Positions 34,137 to 45,051 of a DNA stretch of 64,000 nt are shown in pieces (the first letter of the stretch is position 1; every line of letters starts with the position of its first letter). Below the pieces are notes generated by a model. That model ran no database searches and was not told the DNA's origin. It was given only the letters and a program-made list of their open reading frames with translations. The translations under genes were made by a program, and so were the position numbers. Origin of the DNA: Akebia trifoliata (taxonomy: Eukaryota > Streptophyta > Magnoliopsida > Ranunculales > Lardizabalaceae); contig CM030718.1 in the NCBI GenBank assembly GCA_017979445.1, positions 21,757,021 through 21,821,020 of the forward strand. Reading direction: 5' to 3'.

Positions 34137-36850
34137 TTAAAAGAGAACATGTATTATTATAATACATTTTGTTTTTGAAACTGGAGAGAAAGTCTCAATA
34201 TAATCAATGCCTTCCTTTTGAGTAAAATTTTTGATCACAAGTCCGACTTTAAATTGTTCGACATTGCCTTTTGCATCGTGCTTGGTTTTGAAGACCCATT
34301 TATAGTCGACTTTCTTACATTTAGGAGGCAATTCGAAGAAATCCCAAACACAGTTCTGGTCCATAGGTTTTAACTCTTTTTTCATAGCATTCATCTACTT
34401 GATAAAATCGTTAGACTTTTCTTTGCTTGTGAAAACATAGTCGGATTTTTATGTATCCTAATATCAAAGTCAGATTCTTGTAGATACACTATATAATTAT
34501 ATAAAATGGCAGGCTTTCTTATTCTAAAGAGATCTACTTAGAATTACTGGTGGTGAATCTTCAATTATAATGGTTAAGTCTTGATGGAGTGGTGAACCTA
34601 CTTGTTCTAATTATTGTCCATTCTCCTCAAGTTGTTGAACTTCTTCAAAATTAGCAATTTCATGAAGATTAAGAGGTAGTAGGATAACCACTTGTATTTC
34701 TTCGAGAGTTTATTTACGTGGTTCAACATTCCCACTAATCTCACATTTTTTTAGGAATTTGGTGTTTCTGATTTCAACTATTTTCGTATTGTGGTTAAGG
34801 TAATAAAACTTGTATCCTTTAGATTTTTCTAGATAACCAATGAAATATTCCGATATGATTTTGAGATCAAATTTTTTTTCTTGTGGGTTGTAAATCCTTG
34901 CTTTCATTGGGCAATCCCAAACATGTAATTGTCTTAAACTGGATTTCCTACCAGTCCATAACTTGAATGGAATTTTAGGAATTACTTTACTGGGAACTTT
35001 GTTTAAGACGTACATTGCGATTTTTAATACTTCTTTCCATAAGAATTTTGAAATTATTGAATGACTTAACATACTCTTAACCATGTCCATAAGTGTACGA
35101 TTACACATTTCAATTACACCATTTTGTTGAGCATTTCCAAACATTGTATACTGTGCACAAATATCAAGCTTTTCTAAGAGTTTAGCAAAAAGGCCAGGGT
35201 TCTAACCTGATTCATTAAATCTACTATAGTATTTACCTCTTCTATTTAACCTAACTATTTTAACCTTCATGTATAGTTGCCTTTCTACTTCAGTTATAAA
35301 TATTTGCAGGATATCCATGCACTAAGATTTTTTATGATTTAGATAAATATAATCAAACCTAAAGAAGTCGTTTATAAAGGTGATGAAATATATTTTTGTA
35401 CTCAAACATGTAGTGGGAAAAGGTCCACAAATATCAGTGTGTATGATTTTAAGAAGTTCTTTACTTCTTATGACTCTTTTCTTAGTATGTTTGGTTTGCT
35501 TTCCTTTAATGTAATTCACGCATACCGAGAAATCCGTGAAGTCCAAATTATCTAAAAATTTATCCTTCACTAATTTCTTTATCTTAGTTCTAAAGATGTG
35601 TCCCAAACGTTTATACCACAAGATTGAGGAATTTTCATTAATCAAGTCACGTTTCAAATCATTATTTGAATGAAAGAAAATTAAAGATTGAGTATAATCA
35701 TAATTTAAATTTATTTTATATAAACCATCAATAAAAATCCCAAATCTAACTAAAATTGAACGGAAAAAGAACTTTAATTGTCTACATTTAAAAGAAATCA
35801 AATAACACAAACTATCCAATCTATATAAAGAAACTAAATTCCTAGATATGGTAGGAACATAAAAAGTATTTTTCAAATCCATTTGATGATCAGTTTCCAA
35901 TTCCAAGTAATAAATCTCTACAGCAAGCAGTTGCGCTCCGTGGCAATTTTTTCATGAAGACAGACTTTTTACTTTGTATTGATTTCCTTTTTGAAAAAAA
36001 TCTCTGCATCAAATTCGTAATATGAGTTGTGGTTCCAAAATCAATCCATCAAGTATTAGAAAGTACTTTAGCTAAATTTAATTCATAACATACAAAAGAA
36101 AGAGACATAACTTTCTTTTCAAATCAACTTTTGTGTTTTGTGTAGTCATTCTTTTTATGTCCTATATTGCCACAGAAGTAGCACTTGACGCCATTGTCGT
36201 TCTTCCCTTCAGCTTGATTTGTACTTTCAGGTGCTTTATCTTTTCCTGTTGAATTCTTCTTCCATTTTCTTGATATTCATTTTTTTTTACTCCTTGAATC
36301 ATCACAAAAGTAGATTGTTTTATTTCTTGTCTCAATCTCATATCTTCTTAAATGCAAATGTTAGTTAATTCGTTTACACTCCACTTGTCTTTATTAGTAT
36401 TGTAATGGATCTTAAAAGGTTTGAATTGAATTGGGAAAGAGTTGAGGATGAACTGAACCAGGAAGGAATTATCTATGCTCATACTTAATGCTTTTAACTT
36501 TGTAGTTTTGCCCGTCATGCTGAGGATGTGGTATTGTATACCTTGCGTCCCATCGTACTTTATAATTGTCAACTCAGCCATTAGTGTGCCTGCAAGGAAT
36601 TTATCAACATATTTAAACTTTTCTTCCATATTCTTTAAGTACTCTTACGTGTTGCTAGTCGGAGGTAAAAAGATTTTGATGTTGTTAGCGATAGTCATCC
36701 TTATGAACATCAAACTATCCTTATTTGATATTTTCCAAGTTATAAATAAGTTTTCTTGCTCTAACGTACTACTCTCAATTAGGTCTGTAAGTCTTGCAAA
36801 TATAAGTGCTAGGTGAAGATCTTAAACTCGTAGAGTAAATTGAATGTATT
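34137..36850 (-). pseudogene. Copia gag-pol polyprotein remnant
   Basis: Reading right to left: a gag segment (36629-36348) with an LILNSFP-like stretch; a zinc knuckle near 36190-36160 (CYFCGNIGHKK, last cysteine lost); a protease/pre-integrase segment (35906-35322) with FYVP.ISRNLVS, LWYKRLGH and CGPFPT; integrase end (35144-34710) with GVIEMCNRTLMDM, LWKEV and LHVWDCPMKARIY; and RT start (34394-34137) with [18 protein letters not shown] and FSPVSKTK. Frameshifts separate the pieces. RT stops abruptly near 34137 and RNase H and the 3' LTR are absent, so it is dead and 3'-truncated. Confidence 0.88.
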
Positions 36851-37560
36851 GATAACATTCTAAAAAGTTCAATCCGATAAGGATTGGGATGGTGGATGCA
36901 ATAAATCAGGAACTGAAATTTTATCATGACAATGCCCTAATTAGTGCTTTGAGTTATATTAAATAATTATGAACTCATTAATATCACATAAATTTATCCT
37001 TTGGGTTAAATTATGTATATTCATTATTCATTAATCTAAGGGTAAAGACTAATTTTATTCACCCTATAAGGCTAACATAATTTATATAATTTATTCAGTC
37101 AGTTTTGTTATCTTTGGATATTTAATCATAACTCTGTTAAATTATGTAGATTATATTACCTTACCCAAAGTTTAATTAGTTAAATAAAATTCTTCTTTGG
37201 GTTGATCCAATTTTCTTAATTGAGTCTACAATTGTAAATATTATTATTTTTTAATGTCACCTTGAACCAAATTTAATATAATTAGAAAACTCATAAATAT
37301 TACTAATTAAGGCCACTTTGGAGGCTATAAACTTAAGAAATGTATGTTTCTCTAAGTTATTCAATAATATTTACTAGATTAGTTAAATCAAACTTTAATA
37401 TTTCACTAACATGATATGACATAATGTTTTTGATAATAAAAGTCTAATGCCAAAATTAAGGTTCAATTGATTAAGAACCCTAAATAAAATATTTATTTAT
37501 TTTATCATAATCTTGTACCAAAACAAAATAATGCCAATAACCAAAATTGGAACCATATAA
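36851..37560 (-). other. Copia 5' untranslated/internal region
   Basis: AT-rich sequence between the gag remnant and the minisatellite. No frame of note; it belongs to the copia element by position between LTR/PBS and gag. Confidence 0.5.
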
Positions 37561-37569
37561 ACATCATAT

Positions 37570-38085
37570 CAAAATCTCAAAATTAAAATTGGCAACTTAA
37601 CATACATGTATTAACCGGATTGGAAATTAAACATACATGCATAAGCCAAAATTGGAAATTAAATATATATGTAAAATCAAAAATTGAAAATTAACATACA
37701 TGTAAAACTGAAGTTAGAAATCAAATATACATGTAAAATTGAAATTGAAAATTAACATACATGTAAAATCAAAATTGAAAATTAAATATACATGTAAAAT
37801 CAAAATTGGAAATTAACATATATGTAAAATCAAAATTGAAAATTAAATATACATGGAAAACCGAAATTGAAAATTAACATATATGTAAAACTGAAATTAA
37901 AAATCTGATATACATGTAAAACCAAAATTAGAAATTGACATACATGTAAAATTGAAGTTAGAAATCAAATGTACATGTCAAACAGAAATTGGAAATTAAC
38001 ATACATATAAAATTAAAATTAAATATACATGTAAAACTAAAATTGAAAATTAACATACATGTAAAACTGAAATTGAAAATTATAA
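37570..38085 (-). repeat. 31-bp minisatellite inside the copia leader
   Basis: About 16 head-to-tail units of 30-31 bases with the plus-strand consensus ACATGTAAAA.CAAAATTG then (A/G)AAATTAA(C/A)AT. Units follow each other with no spacer. It lies between the primer-binding site and gag. Confidence 0.9.
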
Positions 38086-38212
38086 AGAAAACTATGAAAA
38101 ATCCAGTAATTATGATTACATATTAAGTCCAAGAATTCTCACAAGAATTTTATAAGTCATTGAAATCTTTTATTCATGAATGGTAGTCAAGATATGGATA
38201 TTCAAAATCGAT

Positions 38213-38224
38213 GCTCTGATACCA
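38213..38224 (-). other. Copia primer-binding site
   Basis: On the minus strand TGGTATCAGAGC, a perfect complement to the initiator-Met tRNA 3' end, lies two bases after the LTR terminus CAACA. It fixes the element's direction and the LTR edge at 38227. Confidence 0.9.
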
Positions 38225-38226
38225 CA

Positions 38227-38777
38227 TGTTGATTATTTTATACATTCAAATCTTAACACAACTATTATTTTATCTTAATAGAATCAATCTAACACATATC
38301 TCTAACAATCATTTATGAACAGAAATCTAGTTCAAGTTATCCTTATTTACTTTGTGACATCTTTAAACCTTTAATCCAGTACATTGGAAGATGCTTACTT
38401 TAATCTCCTCTTTTCTCCTGTTATGCGAAACCTCAATCAGATTGGTCTTTTCTTTTAGACTCACTTTCTCCCTTATCTCTATTTGGATTAGTTGAGTTTT
38501 TTTTTTGTGATCGATGGATATCACTTCCTTTATCTCAACGTATCGTGTCCTTTCACAACTCTAATATGGGGTTCGCCAATCCTTTTTATAGATGAAGGTT
38601 GTGGGCCTAGATTAATTATTTGACTAGATTTCTTATCCATCAAGGTCTCCTAATAATTTCTTAAAGAATATAATTCTAATGATGTTGGGTTTCTATTTAA
38701 AATTGATATCTATTATATTATAGAATCCATGTGCAATTTAGAAACTAAAACCATGAAGGTTAATGAACCTAGGTAAA
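38227..38777 (-). mobile_element. Copia 5' LTR, outer end missing
   Basis: Ends in CAACA next to the primer-binding site. It aligns along its length with the complete LTR at 52604-53189 (shared: GATGGATATCACTTC, ATAGATGAAGGTTG.GGGCCTAG, ATCCATCAAGGTCTC). Compared with that copy, roughly the first 30 bases are missing where the inverted long LTR starts at 38778. Confidence 0.8.
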
Positions 38778-39815
38778 TGTGGCGCCCCGTTGAATACTAA
38801 CACAAAACCCCATGTCAAAACTCGAGGTATTAAGTGGCACCTTGAAATTTCGACATGGTCTCCTCTGTTTATGTTAGCATTCCAAGGCGTTTAACCTGCA
38901 CCTAATAAACGACATACAATCCTGCATATAAACAAATAATATATAGTACTAGCGGAAGCCTATATACATCTAATAACGTACAAAAATCAGAGTACGGAAG
39001 AAGAAGTTTATATATACGATTATACATGAATTCCTCACTCTAACAAAATTTCTAACGCTCAAAATAGGATCCACAAAACTACCTGGAGGAACTTACACCA
39101 CTAGGGGTAATAACCCGAATACTCACCAGGTAATGGACTCTGGTCGTCTATCTGACCCACCAGATGGTCCTCACTCGCTGGTTCTATGCCCGCCTCGCCA
39201 ACTGCAGGCTCTGAAGCTAAAAAAAAATAGGAAGGAATGGGTGAGTAACAATGGTTACCCAGTAAGGAAACAAACAATTTCTGCCAATAACCTCTCCTAT
39301 CATGAACAAATAAGCATACTAAATCATTTTAACAATATAAAATTTTACAGACTAAACTATGATTAACTGGTACATATAGCCAGGGATGAGCAACTAAACA
39401 TTTTAAAACTCACATTACATCGATCAGCAGTACTCACTATAACATTCTCTTTTTATACAAATCTAATTGATCAAATGGAAATATTAAACATGCATTTCAT
39501 TTTATATATCAAAATAAGACAACAGATACATAATACATAATGGTGGAGTATTGGAATTAGAGTGTTGGGATTCATGACTGGATCGCTCCCAGTCCAGACA
39601 TGATGTTACAATTTCTCTCTGGCTTTTAGTTTCTAATTTTGTGGTCGATCGCTGCACTTACCACGCTTGGTTGACAATTTATCCGGCTCAGACTGACCGT
39701 TTGACGTGACCGTAAGCAATGGGTCTCTTTTCGATGTGTTAGAACGTTTGACTACTATAGATTGTCAGTGATCACTGACTAATCATCTTCGTCTATGCCT
39801 ATCAGGCGTGCATGT
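38778..39815 (-). mobile_element. Inverted partial copy of the 1-3302 LTR
   Basis: Starts TGTGGCGCCCCGTTGAATAC, the complement of the LTR end at 3302. It matches 2270-3302 in reverse, including GGAGACCATGCCGAAATTTC (as complement), the TACCCGGTGAG area and GATCGCTCCCAGTC. The match stops at GCGTGCATGT (39806-39815), where a Tat LTR begins. In the first copy the same sequence continues into GATTCCC (complement, near 2260). Confidence 0.82.
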
Positions 39816-41868
39816 TGTAGACATGTGATTTCGTCATTACGACGGCCACATCTACTATGATTTGGAGTCGCCACCGTTCATATTGTAAGTGGGTGTGAAT
39901 GGTCACCCGATGTGCATTTTTGAAAAAGTGACATTTTGGCATTTTAGTGACTCACGTGGATAAGGTACGGATCAAACCTTAAGATTCGGGGTAAGCGGCT
40001 CGGTTGGAGAAAAGGGAAGGTGTTAGGCACCCTTTTCTCCCCACTAAATAGTGGTAACCTCAACTCAACTCGGTCATTTGATTAAAAAAAATATGAAAAA
40101 TGATGTGCCACGTGTTGTGCATTTGTACCCTAGATAGGGGTTCATTTTCGGCTTGATCATAGGGTCATTCCATTGATGGAAATGACCCTTATAGACCTTT
40201 AGCCTTGGGGTCCATTCATCCTAAAAAATAAAATGAAGGGGAGAGGGGTGATAGAAGAGGGAGGAGGAGAGGATGTAGAAGAGAGAGGGGGGGGGGTTGC
40301 CTTGAACCCACCTTGTATCTTCTTTCTTGTTTTCTTCTTCTTCTTTGAGTCTTCTTCAGTCCTTAGTATTTTAAGCAAATACAACTCTTTTTTTTTGGTT
40401 GAAGGAGTAAAGAAGAGATGATGAGTATGTGATTTTTTTTATGAGACTTGGGGAGGATTAGTGTGAGGGAATTGATGAGGATTTTCTTAGTGAGAGGGGT
40501 GATAGTTGTTAGTAGAGAGAGAGTTGGGGAGAAACTTTGTAGTGAAAGTTTTTGGGGCTATTTTTGGGAAGAGGAGGAGGGTATTTATAGATGTTGAGGA
40601 GTTATTTTAGGGATATAATGGGGTGAAGTGAAGAAAAAGGGTAGAATGGTTATGAGTTTGAGAGAGAAATGGGTGTAATTTAGAGGAGATTGGAGGGTAT
40701 TTAAGGAAGGGGGGTTAAATGGGTGAGTTTTGACCCAAATGGTTTGGATCATACCCAACCCATTTGGGTGGAGTGTTTGGTGAGGTGAGTTTAAGATGGT
40801 GGTTGAGATTAAATGGTATTTGGTTTAAGAGAATGGAGGATTTAAAGAGGTGGTTGATGATATTTTGGGAGGGTGAGGGAGATGATGCCATGTGTCAAAG
40901 TGGTTGGAAATGAAGGGTTGAGATAAGTTGATGGGAGAGGTTGAGTGTTTGACTTGAGAGGATGGTGTAGGTTTAGGTTGTAGATGTAGGTTTTGTAGGG
41001 AATGATGAGGGTAGATTAGGGGAGGTATAGGTTAGGGGTGTGGGTAGATGTGTTTGATTTGAGAGAAAAGGTGATGGGTTGATGTGTGGGTAGATGGGAT
41101 TTAAAGCAAATTAATGGGGTAGGTAGTTGGGTGAGGGAGGTGAGATGGGGTGATGACATGTGTCATCTTTTGATGATAAAAGAGTGATTGGTTGATGTGG
41201 GTTGTGGTTTATGGGTTAGGGTTGTGGGTTGGATAATGAATTGGATATGGTTAATGATTTGTGGCTTTGTAGTGTTGGGCTTGGGTTTTAGAAATGGTTT
41301 TGGGTTTTAGGGTTTGGTTGAGGGTTATTTTGGAATGGGTTTTGAGGGTATAGGTTGGTTTTAGATTTTAGGTGATGTGGGATTGATTTTAGACTAAGGG
41401 TAAGATGAGAAATCGATTTAGGAAAGTGTTGAGGGCTCATGGGCCTTAGGTGGGCCTATGGTTTTTTGCGGATTCGGAGACAGAGCGGTGGTAGTAGAGG
41501 AGGGGTAGGCATCCCAAGTCTCACATTTTTAATTTTTTAATTTTTTTTTTTAGATTTTTGCAATCATTAGTTTGATCAAAAATGCCACGTGTTGGCGAAT
41601 CGGGCTTTTTAGGCCCGTTGGTGAAATTTATCGAAAATTTGGCGTTTTTTATTTTGGAAGCGGAGCGGTGAATATTGGGAAGACGTAAGGTAGGCCGAGT
41701 CCTTTTGGTAGGTCTCCTAAACCATTGAGAGGTCTTAGGGGCCTCGGGTTGGTAAAAATGTCACTTTTCAATGACTTGGGCCTTTAAGGCCCGTTGGCCC
41801 ATTTATTTAGAAAATCGATATTTTTGGGCCCTTTCGAGAAGTGGCCCGTTCAAATTGAGGTGTCTACA
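39816..41868 (-). mobile_element. 3' LTR of a Tat/Ogre-like gypsy element
   Basis: On the minus strand it starts TGTAGACACCTC at 41868 and ends TGTCTACA at 39816-39823, giving 2053 bp with the inverted ends TGTAGACA/TGTCTACA. A purine tract precedes it (41869-41884), so it is the 3' LTR. It carries GGGAAGGTGTTAGGCACCC (near 40015), a phrase I know from Tat-type LTRs. The insertion split the older LTR at CATGT (39811-39815), the expected 5-bp duplication; the partner site is not visible. Confidence 0.82.
40220..41460 (+). repeat. Strongly strand-asymmetric G/T-rich, C-poor tract
   Basis: For over 1.2 kb the plus strand has very few C, with phrases such as GGGTTGTGGGTTGG, GATGGGTTGATG and GGAGGAGAGGATG. 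It lies within the Tat LTR, so the element's RNA would be C/A-rich and G-poor here. No frame. Confidence 0.75.
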
Positions 41869-41884
41869 GCTGCCCTTCTTTGCA
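41869..41884 (-). other. Polypurine tract of the gypsy element
   Basis: On the minus strand GCAAAGAAGGGCAGC comes directly before the LTR start TGTAGACA. This primes plus-strand synthesis and fixes the LTR as the 3' one. Confidence 0.75.
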
Positions 41885-42299
41885 GGAATTGCGTGCAAAG
41901 AACTGCAAAGAATAGACTAAACCCCTATTTGTACGGGCCAGAAAAGTTCTGTACAAACACGATCTCGAATTATCGATTGTATTGAAGATTTTTGTGGAAA
42001 ATGGCTGCTCAAGCACGGGGTCTGACAGAGTTTTGCCTTATTAATTCATTGATCTCGATGGCGCGGAGCTCGTGTGAGATCTTTGATTTGATGAAAATTT
42101 GATGAGTTTTGAAATCTGACTATTTCTTCGATCGTGTTTTGACAAATCGAAGTTGAGTGCAACTCGAAAGGTTTTTGAAATTCTTTTTTTTTTTTTTCAT
42201 TGCCTTCTTTTGTTGATCTTGCCCGGTTTCTATCATAAGCTAAACCTCTCAATTCATGCATTGTCCCTTGATACCTTTGATCCTTTCAATGATGCAAGC

Positions 42300-42413
42300 A
42301 CTGAGGTTGTTAGCAGTCGCCACAAATCCAAGAGAGAGTTTTGCAGTTGGAGCACAAACAATATGGTTGTTAACAGCTGTCACAGATCTAAGAGAGAGTT
42401 TTGCAGTTGGAAC
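42300..42413 (+). repeat. Two-copy tandem repeat, about 63-bp unit
   Basis: GTTGTTAGCAGTCGCCACAA...AGAGAGAGTTTTGCAGTTGGA is followed by GTTGTTAACAGCTGTCACAG...AGAGAGAGTTTTGCAGTTGGA. It lies just past the end of the HD-ZIP fragment, inside the gypsy 3' region. Confidence 0.7.
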
Positions 42414-42429
42414 CGAATCGACCAAGACC

Positions 42430-43575
42430 TGTTGCATTGGTGCTACTCTCTTGTAATATCAACATGTTGTTCTGACTGGAATTTGGAGTATTAACTCGCA
42501 GTAGAGAAACACAGTTACCAGGATCTCTACCATTAGCAATATGTGCCATTTCTTGAACAGTACCGCCATTAGAAAGAATGTCCCACTCACTTCTAAAGTT
42601 CTCATCGCGAAGGAAATTGAAAACTCCCTTTGGTGAGACTGGAAGCCAGAAAGAAGTAGCTGCACTTAGCATAATACCAGGAGGCCTACTGAGATCATCT
42701 ATGCTTTTTCCAATCATGGCCCTTACATCTTCAGCGCCACTTCCCGATAATGTTGTCCATGTGAGTAGTAGAAGCACTTACACCTAGAACAAAAACTCAT
42801 TACCATTCTTTCAGCTAACTTCAACGTATTCTTTCGTCCTTTTGACTTGTGATCACACCAACATCTCCAGCGGGCATGTTACTAGCCATAACATTTGCAA
42901 GGCGTTCACCTTGTTGATCTAGGGTAGCAACCCAACGCTTTGCGCCAAACCTAGGGCTGGAGTTAACTAGTGTTTTATATATACTATGACTGCCTTATCA
43001 TCCACTTCTACGTGTTCGACCCATATAACCTTGGAGTAACCATTTAGCATTTCTTGGATTTACACAACCTGATGACCTTCTTCGACATCTCGATATCAGG
43101 CTAGGACACAAATGAACATCAACAACCACCCAAATCCCTCGGAGTGCTGTTTACAATATCTTACAAAGAAACTTTCTCGGGTTGAGAGGAACAGAGGTGA
43201 AGGACTTGGAATTCTGCTGTCATCACTCGAAGGGCTCCATTGTAATTTCCTGCTACGCCTGTTGATAGAACCTCAAGAGTTGTTGCTTTTGAAACAATGT
43301 TAGAAAACACGGTGGACCACTGATTCACATCCATAAGGATCTCAACAAGGTTAATGTGATTCATGATAACAACGGCAGTTTCTCGAGAAGCTTTTGATTT
43401 CGATAGTTTTGGTCCAATTCCCTTCGGGAATGTTGTATGTACTCATCTTCACTTAGAATCTCATAAGCGTCGTTAAGGCCACGCATCCATAAGGATTTTC
43501 CTAGTTAGGTCATTCTTATAAACTCTTCCATTGCTACAACTGTAAGTTCGATGATCAATGTTTATCTACCTCAGT
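42430..43575 (-). pseudogene. HD-ZIP IV (ANL2/HDG/PDF2-like) START-domain gene fragment in the gypsy element
   Basis: Read right to left with frame shifts, this gives the HD-ZIP IV START region in order: ELTVVAMEE (43550 area), [135 protein letters not shown] and NNMLILQES. The homeodomain and leucine zipper are absent, and so is the C-terminal region. Stops and shifts (for example near 43128 and 42773) make it non-functional. About 1.1 kb covers roughly 330-360 residues, leaving little or no room for introns, so it may derive from mRNA. It lies between the pol stop (45052) and the 3' polypurine tract (41884) of the same-strand gypsy element. Confidence 0.85.
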
Positions 43576-45051
43576 AGGCCGGAGAGTGATCTTAGAAGGG
43601 GTTTGCCTGCGGTCCCTTCTTCGATGCCTTCGCGTCTTGTCTAGTGAGTCGTGATGATGAGTCAGGCTGAAAAATTGATGATGAGTCGGGCTGTCCGGCT
43701 CCGTGCTTTGTAAGAATGCTTTGACTCTTTTTTTCATGATGTTTGATTGATTTCATTACAAAATGTTGAAAGATTAATGCAAAGAAAATAGGTTTTGTAC
43801 TTACTTGGCCTCAGGTGTATCTAATGCTTTGAAAACTTGAAGTTTTGAATAAGTCCTAGATTTTTTCATCATCGGCCCAAAATAGTAGTTTTTCTTTTTG
43901 ATATTTTTATGAAATATCTTTATCAAATGAGTAAGATAAATTCAGAGTTTGTAAAATCTTTGGTTGCGACGATCTTGGTGTTTTTTGCCAATCACAGAGG
44001 ATATAAACGTCAATTGCTCTTTTGATTCCTTTAGAGTCATTCCCAATGCCCTGGTATTGGAAGACTATTATCCGTTTGGGTCTCGGGATTTTGGAAAGAT
44101 TTTTTCGTTCACAGTTTATACTCTTGCGGGCCAGAAGTTGTTTTTTTATTTTTATTTTTTTTATTATATATAACCGTTATTGCCTCTGATGCCAACTACG
44201 GTTTTCATCAGATCCGATTTCCACATTTTTACGCATCGACGTCCTTTTTGGGATTTTCATCGTGCTGGTGGCTTTGATCTTGCCATAGTCTGATTCTTTT
44301 ACTCATAGCGCCCTTTCAGGTTTTCACTATGCCCTTTCAGACCATGCTTGTATTTTTCTAGATTTTTCGTTACAATTCTGCTCGAAGTCTCAGTGTCTTT
44401 GTGGCTTGGTGACTTAAGTTGAGCTGCAAGATCGACGACTCTACTCTTGTAGGGGTACTCTTTTTTTTCGAATATCCGATCTGGATTCCCCTCTCGAGTC
44501 TTCCAACGACTGACAAGACTTTGAGGTCCGGACCAAGTTGCAAGATCATTGGTGTTGCCACTGTCGTTATGTTGCCCTAGAACATTTCCTGATCAAAAAG
44601 GACTTTAAGTAGGATGAAACGTTGGCTTAGGCTTATGGTAGTAGAAGGTTACAAAAAGGTTAAGGTCTGGGTCTTAGTTTATCTAAAGTGGAATAAACAT
44701 GGGGTTCGTCTATTTTTGTTTCGGAAAAGTGATCTATGTCTCCTCCCAGCGTCTCTCGAACTTGTTTAGGCTGGAGATTTGGGTCGAGCCAAGATCAAGT
44801 GTTCGAGTTTTTGACTTTCTTGATTTTTTTTTATATTTTTAGCCGTTCACAGTTTATCCTCATGCGGGCTAGGAGTACTTTTGATGCTTTTGATTTTTCT
44901 ATTTCTTTCTGATCTTTTTTTTTTGTTGTAGTTGTTGACTTACCCCAGTCTTAGGTTAAGAAATGAACGTGATGGCTCAAAAGGGTTGACTAGGGTGTGA
45001 TGGTTTGTTTGGGATAACAAAAATGGCCTTTCGTCATCTCAGGGTCAGGTC
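43576..45051 (-). other. Gypsy 3' non-coding region between pol and the captured fragment
   Basis: No frame of note. Position and strand place it in the long 3' region typical of Tat/Ogre elements. Short phrases such as CCTCATGCGGGC / CTCTTGCGGGCC occur twice (near 44105 and 44860). Confidence 0.55.

Noticed and set aside
37570..38085. CRISPR-like array of 31-bp repeats
   Set aside because: Units are contiguous with no unique spacers, the repeats drift, and the locus is inside a plant copia element.
42153..42494. 113-codon plus-strand ORF
   Set aside because: It covers the tandem repeat at 42300-42413 and the antisense of the HD-ZIP fragment.
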